Shown piece by piece: positions 57,303 through 64,000 of a stretch of DNA of 64,000 nt. Both the position numbers and the translations under genes were made by a program. The notes beneath the pieces were generated by a model, which was not told where the DNA came from, did no database searches, and saw nothing but the letters and a program-made list of their open reading frames with translations. Source of the stretch: Corynebacterium phocae. Lineage in GTDB: Bacteria; Actinomycetota; Actinomycetes; Mycobacteriales; Mycobacteriaceae. Within the stretch, counting starts at the first letter, position 1. Every line of letters starts with the position of its first letter. The stretch covers positions 1 through 64,000 of the forward strand of contig NZ_VXKJ01000048.1 in NCBI RefSeq assembly GCF_008693075.1. The letters are read 5' to 3'.

Positions 57303-57694
57303 GGTTTTACCCCAACTTCGTTGTTTGTATGTCTAAGAAAAAGTGACCTAGAGCGCCATTTTCCTAAACGGTGAATATGTTTGTCTAATTGTGCCACTAA
57401 CTGGCGGCTTAAGCAGCCCGAGAACCGCGAAATCTTCACGCTGTCACCGGATATTTTCCTGCCTAGCAGCCTTTTTAGGTGCAATATCACACCGTTAAAA
57501 AATATGGCACTTCGAGGATTTTTTACTTTATTGCGCTAGCGCTTCTCAGGACACTAGCACCGTCCTATGCTTATGACCCGAGCAAGGCGAAACCACGCGC
57601 GGAGCGGCACGCAAGGCGCGCCTGTCCACTTTCGCCAAAGGCGCCTGCGTGGCTACTGAAATAACTCGGGTCGTAAGGCATAGACAAGTGTGAA
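57303..57694 (-). other. Intergenic region between rpsG and fusA with a large inverted repeat
   Basis: No gene seen. It holds the 57565-57683 inverted-repeat element described separately, and leader sequence of fusA. Confidence 0.5.
57565..57683 (-). ncRNA. Possible structured RNA element (119-nt inverted repeat) between rpsG and fusA
   Basis: CTATGCTTATGACCCGAG (57565-57582) is nearly the exact inverse of 57665-57683 (CTCGGGTCGTAAGGCATAG), with one mismatch and one extra base. Inside, GGCGAAA pairs with TTTCGCC, and further GC-rich palindromes (GGCGCGCC, AAAGGCGCC) are present. In an RNA read leftwards this would form a long multi-stem structure between rpsG and fusA. It may be an attenuator, a processing site or a small mobile repeat; the sequence alone does not decide. 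Confidence 0.5.
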
Positions 57695-58162
57695 TTACCA
57701 GCGGTAGTGAGCGAAGGCGCGGTTGGCCTCTGCCATCTTGTGGGTGTCTTCACGGCGCTTCACGGAAGCACCAAGGCCGTTGGAGGCATCCAAGATCTCG
57801 TTCGCTAGGCGATCGATCATGGTGTTCTCACGACGCTGACGGGTGAAGGTGACCAACCAACGCAGAGCCAGGGTGTTGGCGCGCTCAGGGCGAACCTCAA
57901 CTGGAACCTGGTAGGTAGCGCCACCCACACGGCGGGAGCGAACCTCAAGGTCAGGGCGGATGTTGCCCAGAGCCTTTTCGAGGGTACCTACGGGATCAGT
58001 ACCGGTCTTCTCACGGCAAGCCTCAAGAGCGCCGTAGACGATACGCTCTGCAACGGACTTCTTACCGTCCTGCAGAACCTTGTTAACGAGCATGGTTACC
58101 TGCTCGGAGTTGTATACCGGGTCCTTGACTACAGGACGCTTTGGAGCAGCATTCTTACGCAT
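57695..58162 (-). CDS. rpsG: 30S ribosomal protein S7 (uS7)
   Basis: Head assembly protein near the E site. The 155 residues contain [40 protein letters not shown] and [20 protein letters not shown], all conserved. It follows rpsL by 6 bp. The gap to fusA is 390 bp. Confidence 0.97.
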   Translation of the reverse strand: MRKNAAPKRPVVKDPVYNSEQVTMLVNKVLQDGKKSVAERIVYGALEACREKTGTDPVGTLEKALGNIRPDLEVRSRRVGGATYQVPVEVRPERANTLALRWLVTFTRQRRENTMIDRLANEILDASNGLGASVKRREDTHKMAEANRAFAHYRW

Positions 58163-58168
58163 TGTTTA

Positions 58169-58540
58169 TTACTGTCCCTTCTTTGCGCCGTAGCGGGAAC
58201 GAGCCTGCTTACGGTCTTTGACGCCCTGGGTATCCAGTGCGCCACGGATGATCTTGTAACGTACACCAGGAAGGTCTTTCACACGACCGCCGCGAACGAG
58301 CACCATGGAGTGCTCCTGGAGGTTGTGGCCCTCACCTGGGATGTAGGCGGAAACCTCAATACCGGAGGTAAGGCGCACACGAGCAACCTTACGCAGAGCG
58401 GAGTTAGGCTTCTTAGGAGTGGTGGTGTACACGCGGGTGCACACGCCACGACGCTGAGGCGAACCCTTCAGTGCCGCAGTGGCAACCTTGGTGCGCTTAT
58501 CATGGCGGCCCTTACGGACCAGCTGCTGAATAGTTGGCAT
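58169..58540 (-). CDS. rpsL: 30S ribosomal protein S12 (uS12)
   Basis: Decoding-centre protein; 123 residues beginning [20 protein letters not shown], with [20 protein letters not shown] and [20 protein letters not shown]. The lysine in TPKKPNS (Lys43 in E. coli numbering) is the usual wild-type residue for streptomycin sensitivity. It is the first gene of the str operon. Confidence 0.98.
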   Translation of the reverse strand: MPTIQQLVRKGRHDKRTKVATAALKGSPQRRGVCTRVYTTTPKKPNSALRKVARVRLTSGIEVSAYIPGEGHNLQEHSMVLVRGGRVKDLPGVRYKIIRGALDTQGVKDRKQARSRYGAKKGQ

Positions 58541-58819
58541 GAACCGTCTTTCTATCTTTTGACAATTGGCTTCTCAACCCCTTGGGGGTTTAGAACTCCC
58601 AGAGTTGATGACAGATATCTGTTTATTGGTATCTTTGTGCCCGTGCACCACGCGTAGATAACTCCGGCTAGTTAGGTTCCCTATACATACGAAAATAGGG
58701 GCTCTTTTCCGGGGCCACGACCGTGATGCTTTGAACTTTGAAGAACTAACTAAAAGCGAAAGTTCCGACTTCCCGCTCCCCAAGTGCCAGGCACCTGCTT
58801 GACGGACAAAATTCAAGGC
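58541..58819. other. Upstream region of the str operon
   Basis: No gene seen. It must hold the rpsL promoter; a TATAGG at about 58679-58684 on the minus strand is one candidate -10 box. CCCCCAAGGGGTT near 58577-58590 forms a small hairpin in the leader. Confidence 0.35.
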
Positions 58820-58861
58820 TCCCAAATAAAATATGGGACTATCCACCAACGATAGTCCCAC
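58820..58861 (-). terminator. Terminator of the mus operon
   Basis: On the minus strand TGGGACTATC pairs with GATAGTCCCA around a 7-nt loop (58834-58860) and is followed by TATTTTATTT. It lies about 130 bp after musI. Confidence 0.85.
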
Positions 58862-58987
58862 GAGAAACAATAATCAAATCGCCCCGCGCGGCCGGCTTCC
58901 TAGCTAGGACCGCAGGGCACCCGCTAGGCCAGCAAGGTTCCCTGTCGCGCCGGCAGGACGGCCCTAGCCCCGCCGGGAAGGTGCCCG

Positions 58988-59776
58988 CTAGGCCAATAGG
59001 GGCACCGCGAGGGTTCCCGCAGCCAGGGCGGCGGGAAACACCAGAAGCACCGCCGCTGGAGGCAAACCCGGTTGCTCGCGCAACAACGGCGCGCGGTAGT
59101 GCAGGAAGATGACCCCAAAAGCCGGCGCCAGGCCAAAGGTAGCGCCGATGAGTGCCGCGGACATCATCATGGTGTTCTCCCGGCCCTTGAGGTAGTAGAA
59201 CACCACAAACATCAGAATCACGATTACCCCGGGGAAAAAGCCGGCAAAGCGAGAACCCACCGCACCCAGGACGGCCCACGCCAGCGCCGCAATAATCACC
59301 GCAACAACCGCAATCTTCCCCGCCGCCGCCCCCGACTCCACCCCTGGCCCGGTCCCTGGCCCCGCCCCTGACTGCGCCCCAGTACCGGCGCGGCGCGCAG
59401 CCACGAAGATCACAAAGCACAACAGGAAGGACCAGGCGAAGGTCTGCGAGGCGAAATCGAAGAGAGTGCCGGTGCGCAGGAAGTCATAGGCTAATTCCGT
59501 AAGCACGCACAGCCCTAGGGTGGCCCAAAAGATAGTGGGCGTTGGACCGCGGGTTTCCAACAGCACCAGGAAGCAGAAAGCCAAGATTGGGTACGCAGCC
59601 CAGCTGAGCACCTCAAAGATAATCACCAGGCTCAAGTCCCCAAAGCTGGCCTGACTGGTATCTGGAATACGCCCACGCTCAACCACCAGGCTGATCACGT
59701 GAAATACCAGGAAAACCCCCGCTATTGCCAGAAGTTTAGCTAGTGTAAGGCCGCGCCCGGCCTGAGTATTTGCCAT
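58988..59776 (-). CDS. musI: Membrane protein MusI-like, accessory to maltose uptake
   Basis: 262 residues from ATG 59776 (MANTQAGRGLTLAKLLAIAG). An earlier in-frame start at 59821 falls inside the hairpin upstream and gives an unlikely N-terminus. There are about seven hydrophobic segments and a Gly/Ala/Pro-rich cytoplasmic loop (GTGAQSGAGPGTGPG). In C. glutamicum the maltose ABC importer MusEFGK2 needs an extra membrane protein, MusI, encoded after the permeases. Position and size fit, but I assign it by context more than by sequence. Confidence 0.7.
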   Translation of the reverse strand: MANTQAGRGLTLAKLLAIAGVFLVFHVISLVVERGRIPDTSQASFGDLSLVIIFEVLSWAAYPILAFCFLVLLETRGPTPTIFWATLGLCVLTELAYDFLRTGTLFDFASQTFAWSFLLCFVIFVAARRAGTGAQSGAGPGTGPGVESGAAAGKIAVVAVIIAALAWAVLGAVGSRFAGFFPGVIVILMFVVFYYLKGRENTMMMSAALIGATFGLAPAFGVIFLHYRAPLLREQPGLPPAAVLLVFPAALAAGTLAVPLLA

Positions 59777-59798
59777 AATAACCCGCCATCTTAATAGC

Positions 59799-59843
59799 GT
59801 CAGGGCGCCAACCGGGAACAAGTCCCCGCGGTGGCGCCCTGAC
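59799..59843 (-). terminator. Strong hairpin between musG and musI
   Basis: GTCAGGGCGCCA (59799-59810) pairs exactly with TGGCGCCCTGAC (59832-59843). It lies in the 129-bp gap between musG and musI. On the minus strand the next bases are GCTATTAAG, so it may only attenuate musI or protect the upstream message. Confidence 0.6.
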
Positions 59844-59905
59844 GGTGTTGTTGTTAGTTTCCCAGGACTCCCGGATTGCCCTGTGCCCTGTGCCCCAGTG
59901 TGCCC

Positions 59906-60811
59906 CTAACCCTTGACGGAGCCAGCCATGGACTCCTGGTAGTAGCGCTGCATGATGATAAACAGGATGACAATCGGGATGGACACGCACACCGCACCGG
60001 CGGCAAAGCGTGCAAACCAATCATGGATGTACTCCTTTTCCAACATCTTCCACAGCCCCAAAGCCACGGTGTAGTTATCCTGCGTGCGGGCGATTGCCTT
60101 AGCCAACACGAAGTCCAGCCACGGGGTCAAGAAACCAATGATGGCTTGGTAAACAATCATGGGTTTAGCAATGGGCAAAATAACCATGTAAAACACCTGC
60201 CAACGGGAGCAACCATCCAGATAGGCGGCCTCATCCAAAGACTTGGGAATGGTGTCCATGTAGCCCTTCATGATGTAAAAGCCCATGCCGCTACCGGCGG
60301 AATAGACAATAATCAGGGCCACATTGGTCCAGGAACCGCCGGTAAGGCCCATGGCTTTCAAGATGAAGTAGATGGCAACCACGGCCATAATTCCGGGGAA
60401 CATACCCAGCGTCAACGCCATGTTCATGTAGACCTTCCGGAACCTAAAGCGCATACGCGAAAGGCTGAACGACACTATGAGCACGAAGAATACCGAGATG
60501 AACATGGTGCAGATAGCAATGATCAGCGTGTTCATAAACATCCGCGGGAAGTCCAGCACCGTGCGTTCGGTGAACAGCGCTATGTAATTATCAAACGTGT
60601 ATTCCGTGGGGAAGAACGTTGCCGAATACGGCGCGGTGTTTTTGTTGAAGGAGTTGGCCACAATCCAGACGATTGGAGACACCCAGATGATGGACAGCGT
60701 GCCCAGCAACAAATAGCTCAAGATATCAGCTACCCGCCGCTTGGAGCGTTGGTCGCTTACCTTGGATTCAGCGCGGGAAGCACGCGCAGTGGAGTCAAAA
60801 GGCTTACTCAC
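59906..60811 (-). CDS. musG: Maltose ABC importer permease MusG (MalG type)
   Basis: 301 residues, six membrane segments. Its charged N-terminus is followed by RVADILSYLLLGTLSIIWVS, and the EAA coupling loop is DTIPKSLDEAAYLDGCSRWQ. The closest family is MalG/CUT1. It overlaps musF by 4 bp. The ATPase (musK or msiK) is not in the window. Confidence 0.85.
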   Translation of the reverse strand: MSKPFDSTARASRAESKVSDQRSKRRVADILSYLLLGTLSIIWVSPIVWIVANSFNKNTAPYSATFFPTEYTFDNYIALFTERTVLDFPRMFMNTLIIAICTMFISVFFVLIVSFSLSRMRFRFRKVYMNMALTLGMFPGIMAVVAIYFILKAMGLTGGSWTNVALIIVYSAGSGMGFYIMKGYMDTIPKSLDEAAYLDGCSRWQVFYMVILPIAKPMIVYQAIIGFLTPWLDFVLAKAIARTQDNYTVALGLWKMLEKEYIHDWFARFAAGAVCVSIPIVILFIIMQRYYQESMAGSVKG

Positions 60812-62163
60812 TGGAAACCCTCCTCGTTACGGTAGGAGCCGGAGCGGCGGTAGGTAATCAGCGCCACCGTGGACAAAACAATGAAGGTCAAGATGCCAAT
60901 AACGGCACCGATATTGTAGTCGCCCTTGTCCACTGTGAGCTTGTACAACCAGGTAATCAGAAGGTCCGTCTTACCTGCGGAGGCGCCCACCGGGGTGGGG
61001 TCACCGCCCGAAAGCAGATAGATGACGTTGAAGTTATTGACGTTAGCGGTAAAGGTGGTGATCAAGTACGGCGTCATCACAAACAACATGTACGGCATGG
61101 TCACGCTGCGGAAGGTCTGCCACCAGCTAGCGCCGTCCAGGCGCGCGGCCTCGTAGAGCTCACCCGGGATATTCTGCAAAATGCCGGTGACCTGCATGAT
61201 GGTGTAAGGAATACCAATCCACAGGTTGATGATGATGACGGTTACGCGCGCCCACGTGGTGTCGGTAAAGAAGGGCAGCGCGCTATCAATCAGACCGTAG
61301 TCCATCAACAGCCGGTTGATGGCGCCCTGGGGCTGCAACATAGAGCGCAGCACAAGCAAGGACACGAACTGCGGCACCGCCACGGATAGGGAGAAGATAG
61401 CCCGCCAGAACGCCTTGCCACGGGTTGTCTTGCGGTTGATGACCATGGCCAGGAACATGCCCAGGAAGTAGTTCAAGAACGTGGCAAAGAAAGCCCAGAC
61501 CAAGGTCCACGCCAAGACGCCCAGGAAGAGGTTGAAGTTGACCTCGCCGCCGTCATTGCTAAAGACAGTGGCAAAGTTATCCAAGCCCACCCATTTGAAG
61601 TTTTGGGAGTTCTTCGAATCAAAGCTGGTAAACGCCATGGAGATCATAAAGATCAGCGGCAGGACGGTAAACACCAAGATGCCGGCGGTAGGCAGCGTCA
61701 TAAAGAGGATGGGGGCGTCGGTGTTCAGCAGCGCCTTAAGGTCAGCGCCAAAGCTCCGGGCGTGGCCATGGTTTTCCACCTGCACCTGAGCCTTGAAGGC
61801 ACTGCGCAGGGCAATGGTGGCAAACCACAGGAACACTAGGACCGCGACCACGGCCACAATCCCGTCCAGCAGGACCACAATGGAAGTCTCCGCTGTGACG
61901 TAGGTCCAAAAGCCGTCTACCTTGACGCGCGTTTGGCCACCCTCGCCTCCCAGCTCGGGCAAGGCGGTGATCTTTTGCAGACCCTTGGTGAAAAGGAAAA
62001 ATAAACTAACTATCTCGATGGTGAGGAGCATCACGCCTTTGATGAATTGCTTCCGGGCTAGGTTACCCAGACCAAAGACGAATAGTGACAACTTGGTGAA
62101 CAGGTCACCGTCGCTCCACGCTTGCCCAATTTTAAACTCGGCTTCTTGGCCGCGGTGTTTCAT
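60808..62163 (-). CDS. musF: Maltose ABC importer permease MusF (MalF type)
   Basis: 451 residues from ATG 62163, with AAGGAG eight bases upstream; an earlier in-frame start at 62211 is less likely. MalF-type CUT1 permease with a long N-terminal part and several membrane segments. The coupling loop is NIPGELYEAARLDGASWWQT. It overlaps musG by 4 bp and follows musE after an internal terminator. Confidence 0.88.
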   Translation of the reverse strand: MKHRGQEAEFKIGQAWSDGDLFTKLSLFVFGLGNLARKQFIKGVMLLTIEIVSLFFLFTKGLQKITALPELGGEGGQTRVKVDGFWTYVTAETSIVVLLDGIVAVVAVLVFLWFATIALRSAFKAQVQVENHGHARSFGADLKALLNTDAPILFMTLPTAGILVFTVLPLIFMISMAFTSFDSKNSQNFKWVGLDNFATVFSNDGGEVNFNLFLGVLAWTLVWAFFATFLNYFLGMFLAMVINRKTTRGKAFWRAIFSLSVAVPQFVSLLVLRSMLQPQGAINRLLMDYGLIDSALPFFTDTTWARVTVIIINLWIGIPYTIMQVTGILQNIPGELYEAARLDGASWWQTFRSVTMPYMLFVMTPYLITTFTANVNNFNVIYLLSGGDPTPVGASAGKTDLLITWLYKLTVDKGDYNIGAVIGILTFIVLSTVALITYRRSGSYRNEEGFQ

Positions 62164-62258
62164 TGGTGGTTCTCCTTGTGAAGGACTTGGGGTGCAGGAC
62201 TTGAGATGCACGATGTGCGGATTTCGCTGACGCGGGATAAGAGGATAAGGGTTTGGTA

Positions 62259-62305
62259 GAAAAAGCCCCGAAGTCTCCGGTGAAAATCAGAGCGCTTCGG
62301 GGCTA
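62259..62305 (-). terminator. Intra-operon terminator between musE and musF
   Basis: On the minus strand AGCCCCGAAG pairs with CTTCGGGGCT and is followed by TTTTTCT. It lies about 50 bp after musE. Such a leaky terminator would raise musE mRNA over the permease mRNA. Confidence 0.88.
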
Positions 62306-62356
62306 GTAATGGAGCCTTTGCTAGCTACCAACTACTTTCTGAGAAAACCTACAGCT

Positions 62357-63589
62357 CTATTTGTAAGCGGAGAACCAAGCCTTGGTCTTCTCAACTGCGT
62401 TTTCCTTGGTTACCTCACCGTTAACCAGGGCCTTACCAAAGTTTTCTGCTGGCTCCCAGAAATCGCTCATAGCCTTGAAGGTTGGCTGCAAGATGGAGGC
62501 GTTGGCAACCGTGTCAAACAGAGCCACCGCTACTGGGTCAGAGGAAATATCCGCGTCATCAGCCAGGGTCTTGTCAGAAGGAATGACGCCGTTGAGCTCA
62601 AAGTGAGACTTCTGGGATTCACTGGAGGCCAGGAACTGGGCAAACTTAGCTGCCGCAACCTGGTGCTCAGAGTTAGGGTTGTACGCCACGGCCTTGGAGC
62701 CGGAGAAGGCCTTCATCTGAACCTCTTCACCGTCTAGGTTGTAGACCGGCGGGGCCGCAACTGCGTAATCATCACCCAAGGCTTCCTTGGCAGCCTTGGC
62801 GTCCCAAGCACCGGAGAACACAACGTCCACGGAGCCGTTAGCCAAGCCGCCTAGACCGGAGCCGTCAGCGTCATCAATGAAATTGGGGTTAGCTGCGACG
62901 TCAGCCAGGTACTTGGTGACTGCGTCCGCCTTAGCGCCAGGTTCAATTCCGGCGGATTCATCAAGGCCGTCAGCACCAAAGAACTCGGTGCCGGCACCGG
63001 CGTAGAAAGAGGAGATGTACCAGGAGTTAGACAGAGGGAAGGACACCTTGGCCTTTTCCAGCATGGTGTCAAAGCTCTTGACGTCTTCCTCAGAAAGCTT
63101 GGACTTGTTGTAGTACATGAACCAGGTGTTTGGCTCGTAAGGCAGGCCGTAGACTTCCCCGTCCGTGCCGGTAACGGAGTCAATCAGTGGCTGCTCAGCC
63201 TGTTGCTGAATCTGTTCCTTACCTTCGTCGGAGAGCGCACCAATGGCGTTGGCGTCCTTCAGGGCCCCTAGCTGGTCATTGGCAAACAGGTACACGTCCG
63301 CAGCGGCGGATGGGTCTTGAGTGACGGTGATACCCGCATCAGCGGGGGAAACCACGGAGTTTTTCCACGTGATATCCATGTCCGGGTTGGCCTCTTCGAA
63401 CGCCTTTTCCTGAGTCTGCAGCCAGGCGCTGTCATCGGTCTGCTCTTCCTGGGAGGTCCAGACCGTTAAGGTTACGGCCCCGTCAGCTCCGCCAGCGGAG
63501 CTGGAGGATTCATCACCGGAGCACGCCACCAGACTGGATGAGCCCAGAACAACAGCGAGCACTGCTGCAAAGGCCTTACGAGTGTTCAT
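62357..63589 (-). CDS. musE: Maltose-binding lipoprotein MusE
   Basis: 410 residues from ATG 63589 (a GTG one codon earlier is equally possible). Lipoprotein signal peptide with lipobox LVAC (Cys23), then a Ser/Gly-rich linker. The extracellular solute-binding family-1 domain contains VYGLPYEPNTWFMYYNKSKL and VDVVFSGAWDAKAAKEALGD. In C. glutamicum the maltose-binding gene lies in front of musF and musG, the same order as here. Sugar specificity is inferred. Confidence 0.88.
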   Translation of the reverse strand: MNTRKAFAAVLAVVLGSSSLVACSGDESSSSAGGADGAVTLTVWTSQEEQTDDSAWLQTQEKAFEEANPDMDITWKNSVVSPADAGITVTQDPSAAADVYLFANDQLGALKDANAIGALSDEGKEQIQQQAEQPLIDSVTGTDGEVYGLPYEPNTWFMYYNKSKLSEEDVKSFDTMLEKAKVSFPLSNSWYISSFYAGAGTEFFGADGLDESAGIEPGAKADAVTKYLADVAANPNFIDDADGSGLGGLANGSVDVVFSGAWDAKAAKEALGDDYAVAAPPVYNLDGEEVQMKAFSGSKAVAYNPNSEHQVAAAKFAQFLASSESQKSHFELNGVIPSDKTLADDADISSDPVAVALFDTVANASILQPTFKAMSDFWEPAENFGKALVNGEVTKENAVEKTKAWFSAYK

Positions 63590-64000
63590 CACTGTACAAA
63601 CACCACTTTCTTATAGAAGATTGTTCCCAATCAAGCGTTCTTGAAAGAGATTGCGGAAATATATTGGGCTTATACCAAGAGCTGAGGAGAAGTGTGTACT
63701 TTTCCTACCAACCTTTATAGAAGCTCACTACAGATATCTAAACACAGTCATTAAACCCAACAAAGACTGCCAACTGTGCCCGAAGCCACAAAAAGGCCGT
63801 TTACCTTTAGTTAACCTCAGCGATGACCGCAGGCAATGAAAAATATCACAAAATTTGCCACTAAATACCCCAATCACGCCCAAAAACCCGCCCTCCAACG
63901 CCCCTAGACGGGGGGAAGATCCGATCTTTCCTCACCGCCCGCAACAAGAAGCCCGGGGCGCGTGCGCCCTCCCAGCCCCGCGCCTGCCGCCGCCCGCACC
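63590..64000. other. Upstream region of musE, to the window edge
   Basis: No gene seen. TATAAG at about 63610-63615 (minus) is a candidate -10 box for musE. I saw no clear GlxR-type palindrome. The GC-rich part from 63880 to the edge may belong to the next gene. Confidence 0.4.

Noticed and set aside
63590-64000. GlxR-type palindrome upstream of musE
   Set aside because: Maltose genes in corynebacteria can be under GlxR, but I saw no TGTGA...TCACA-like pair in this stretch.

Overview
The window is a chromosomal segment of a Corynebacterium (species not determined). The evidence is the order secY-adk-map, a spc operon broken at the places typical of corynebacteria, a MusEFG-MusI type maltose importer, an Asp23/DUF2273/AmaP cluster, and actinobacterial protein styles (Ala/Glu-rich L17 tail, extended S5). 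Most housekeeping genes are on the minus strand, so operons read right to left.

Layout. 1-5.5 kb: rplQ, rpoA, rpsD, rpsK, rpsM, infA, a secreted L,D-transpeptidase and map. 5.6-8.2 kb: adk, secY and a one-TM unknown. 8.5-11.2 kb: rplO, rpmD, rpsE, rplR, rplF, rpsH. 11.6-14.3 kb: DUF6457 protein, fdhD and an oxalate/formate-antiporter-type MFS carrier. 14.5-15.7 kb: rplE, rplX, rplN. 16.3-19.5 kb: two overlapping membrane GTPases of dynamin/YfjP type. 19.8-23.8 kb: two surface proteins with Ig-like domains and a C-terminal membrane anchor. 24.5-30.4 kb: oligopeptide ABC importer (OppB, OppC, fused OppDF, OppA). 30.5-40.5 kb: a strongly rearranged type I-E CRISPR locus. 40.5-42.6 kb: secreted protease, IS21-family remnant and a Panacea-type toxin-antitoxin pair. 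42.8-47.9 kb: S10 operon (rpsJ to rpsQ). 49.1-52.5 kb: six-gene Asp23/AmaP envelope cluster. 53.6-58.5 kb: tuf, fusA, rpsG, rpsL. 59-63.6 kb: musE, musF, musG, musI.

The most unusual part is the CRISPR locus. It begins with a 5'-truncated cas2 copy and a leader, then an array of 81 complete repeats. In the middle of what should be repeat 82 (after 8 nt) the array is fused to the C-terminal third to half of cas7. Intact cas5, cas6, cas1 and cas2 follow, then a second leader and array. No cas3, cas8e (cse1) or cas11 (cse2) is present, so the locus as seen keeps adaptation and crRNA processing genes but cannot interfere alone. The second array appears to have been split into a 4-repeat and a 3-repeat part by insertion of a secreted trypsin-like protease gene. 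A second, related protease gene abuts its far end. One spacer is identical in arrays with different repeat variants, two spacers are duplicated inside array 1, and two spacers look like pieces of tRNA genes.

All names rest on reading the sequence and on general knowledge of the families; no database search was run.
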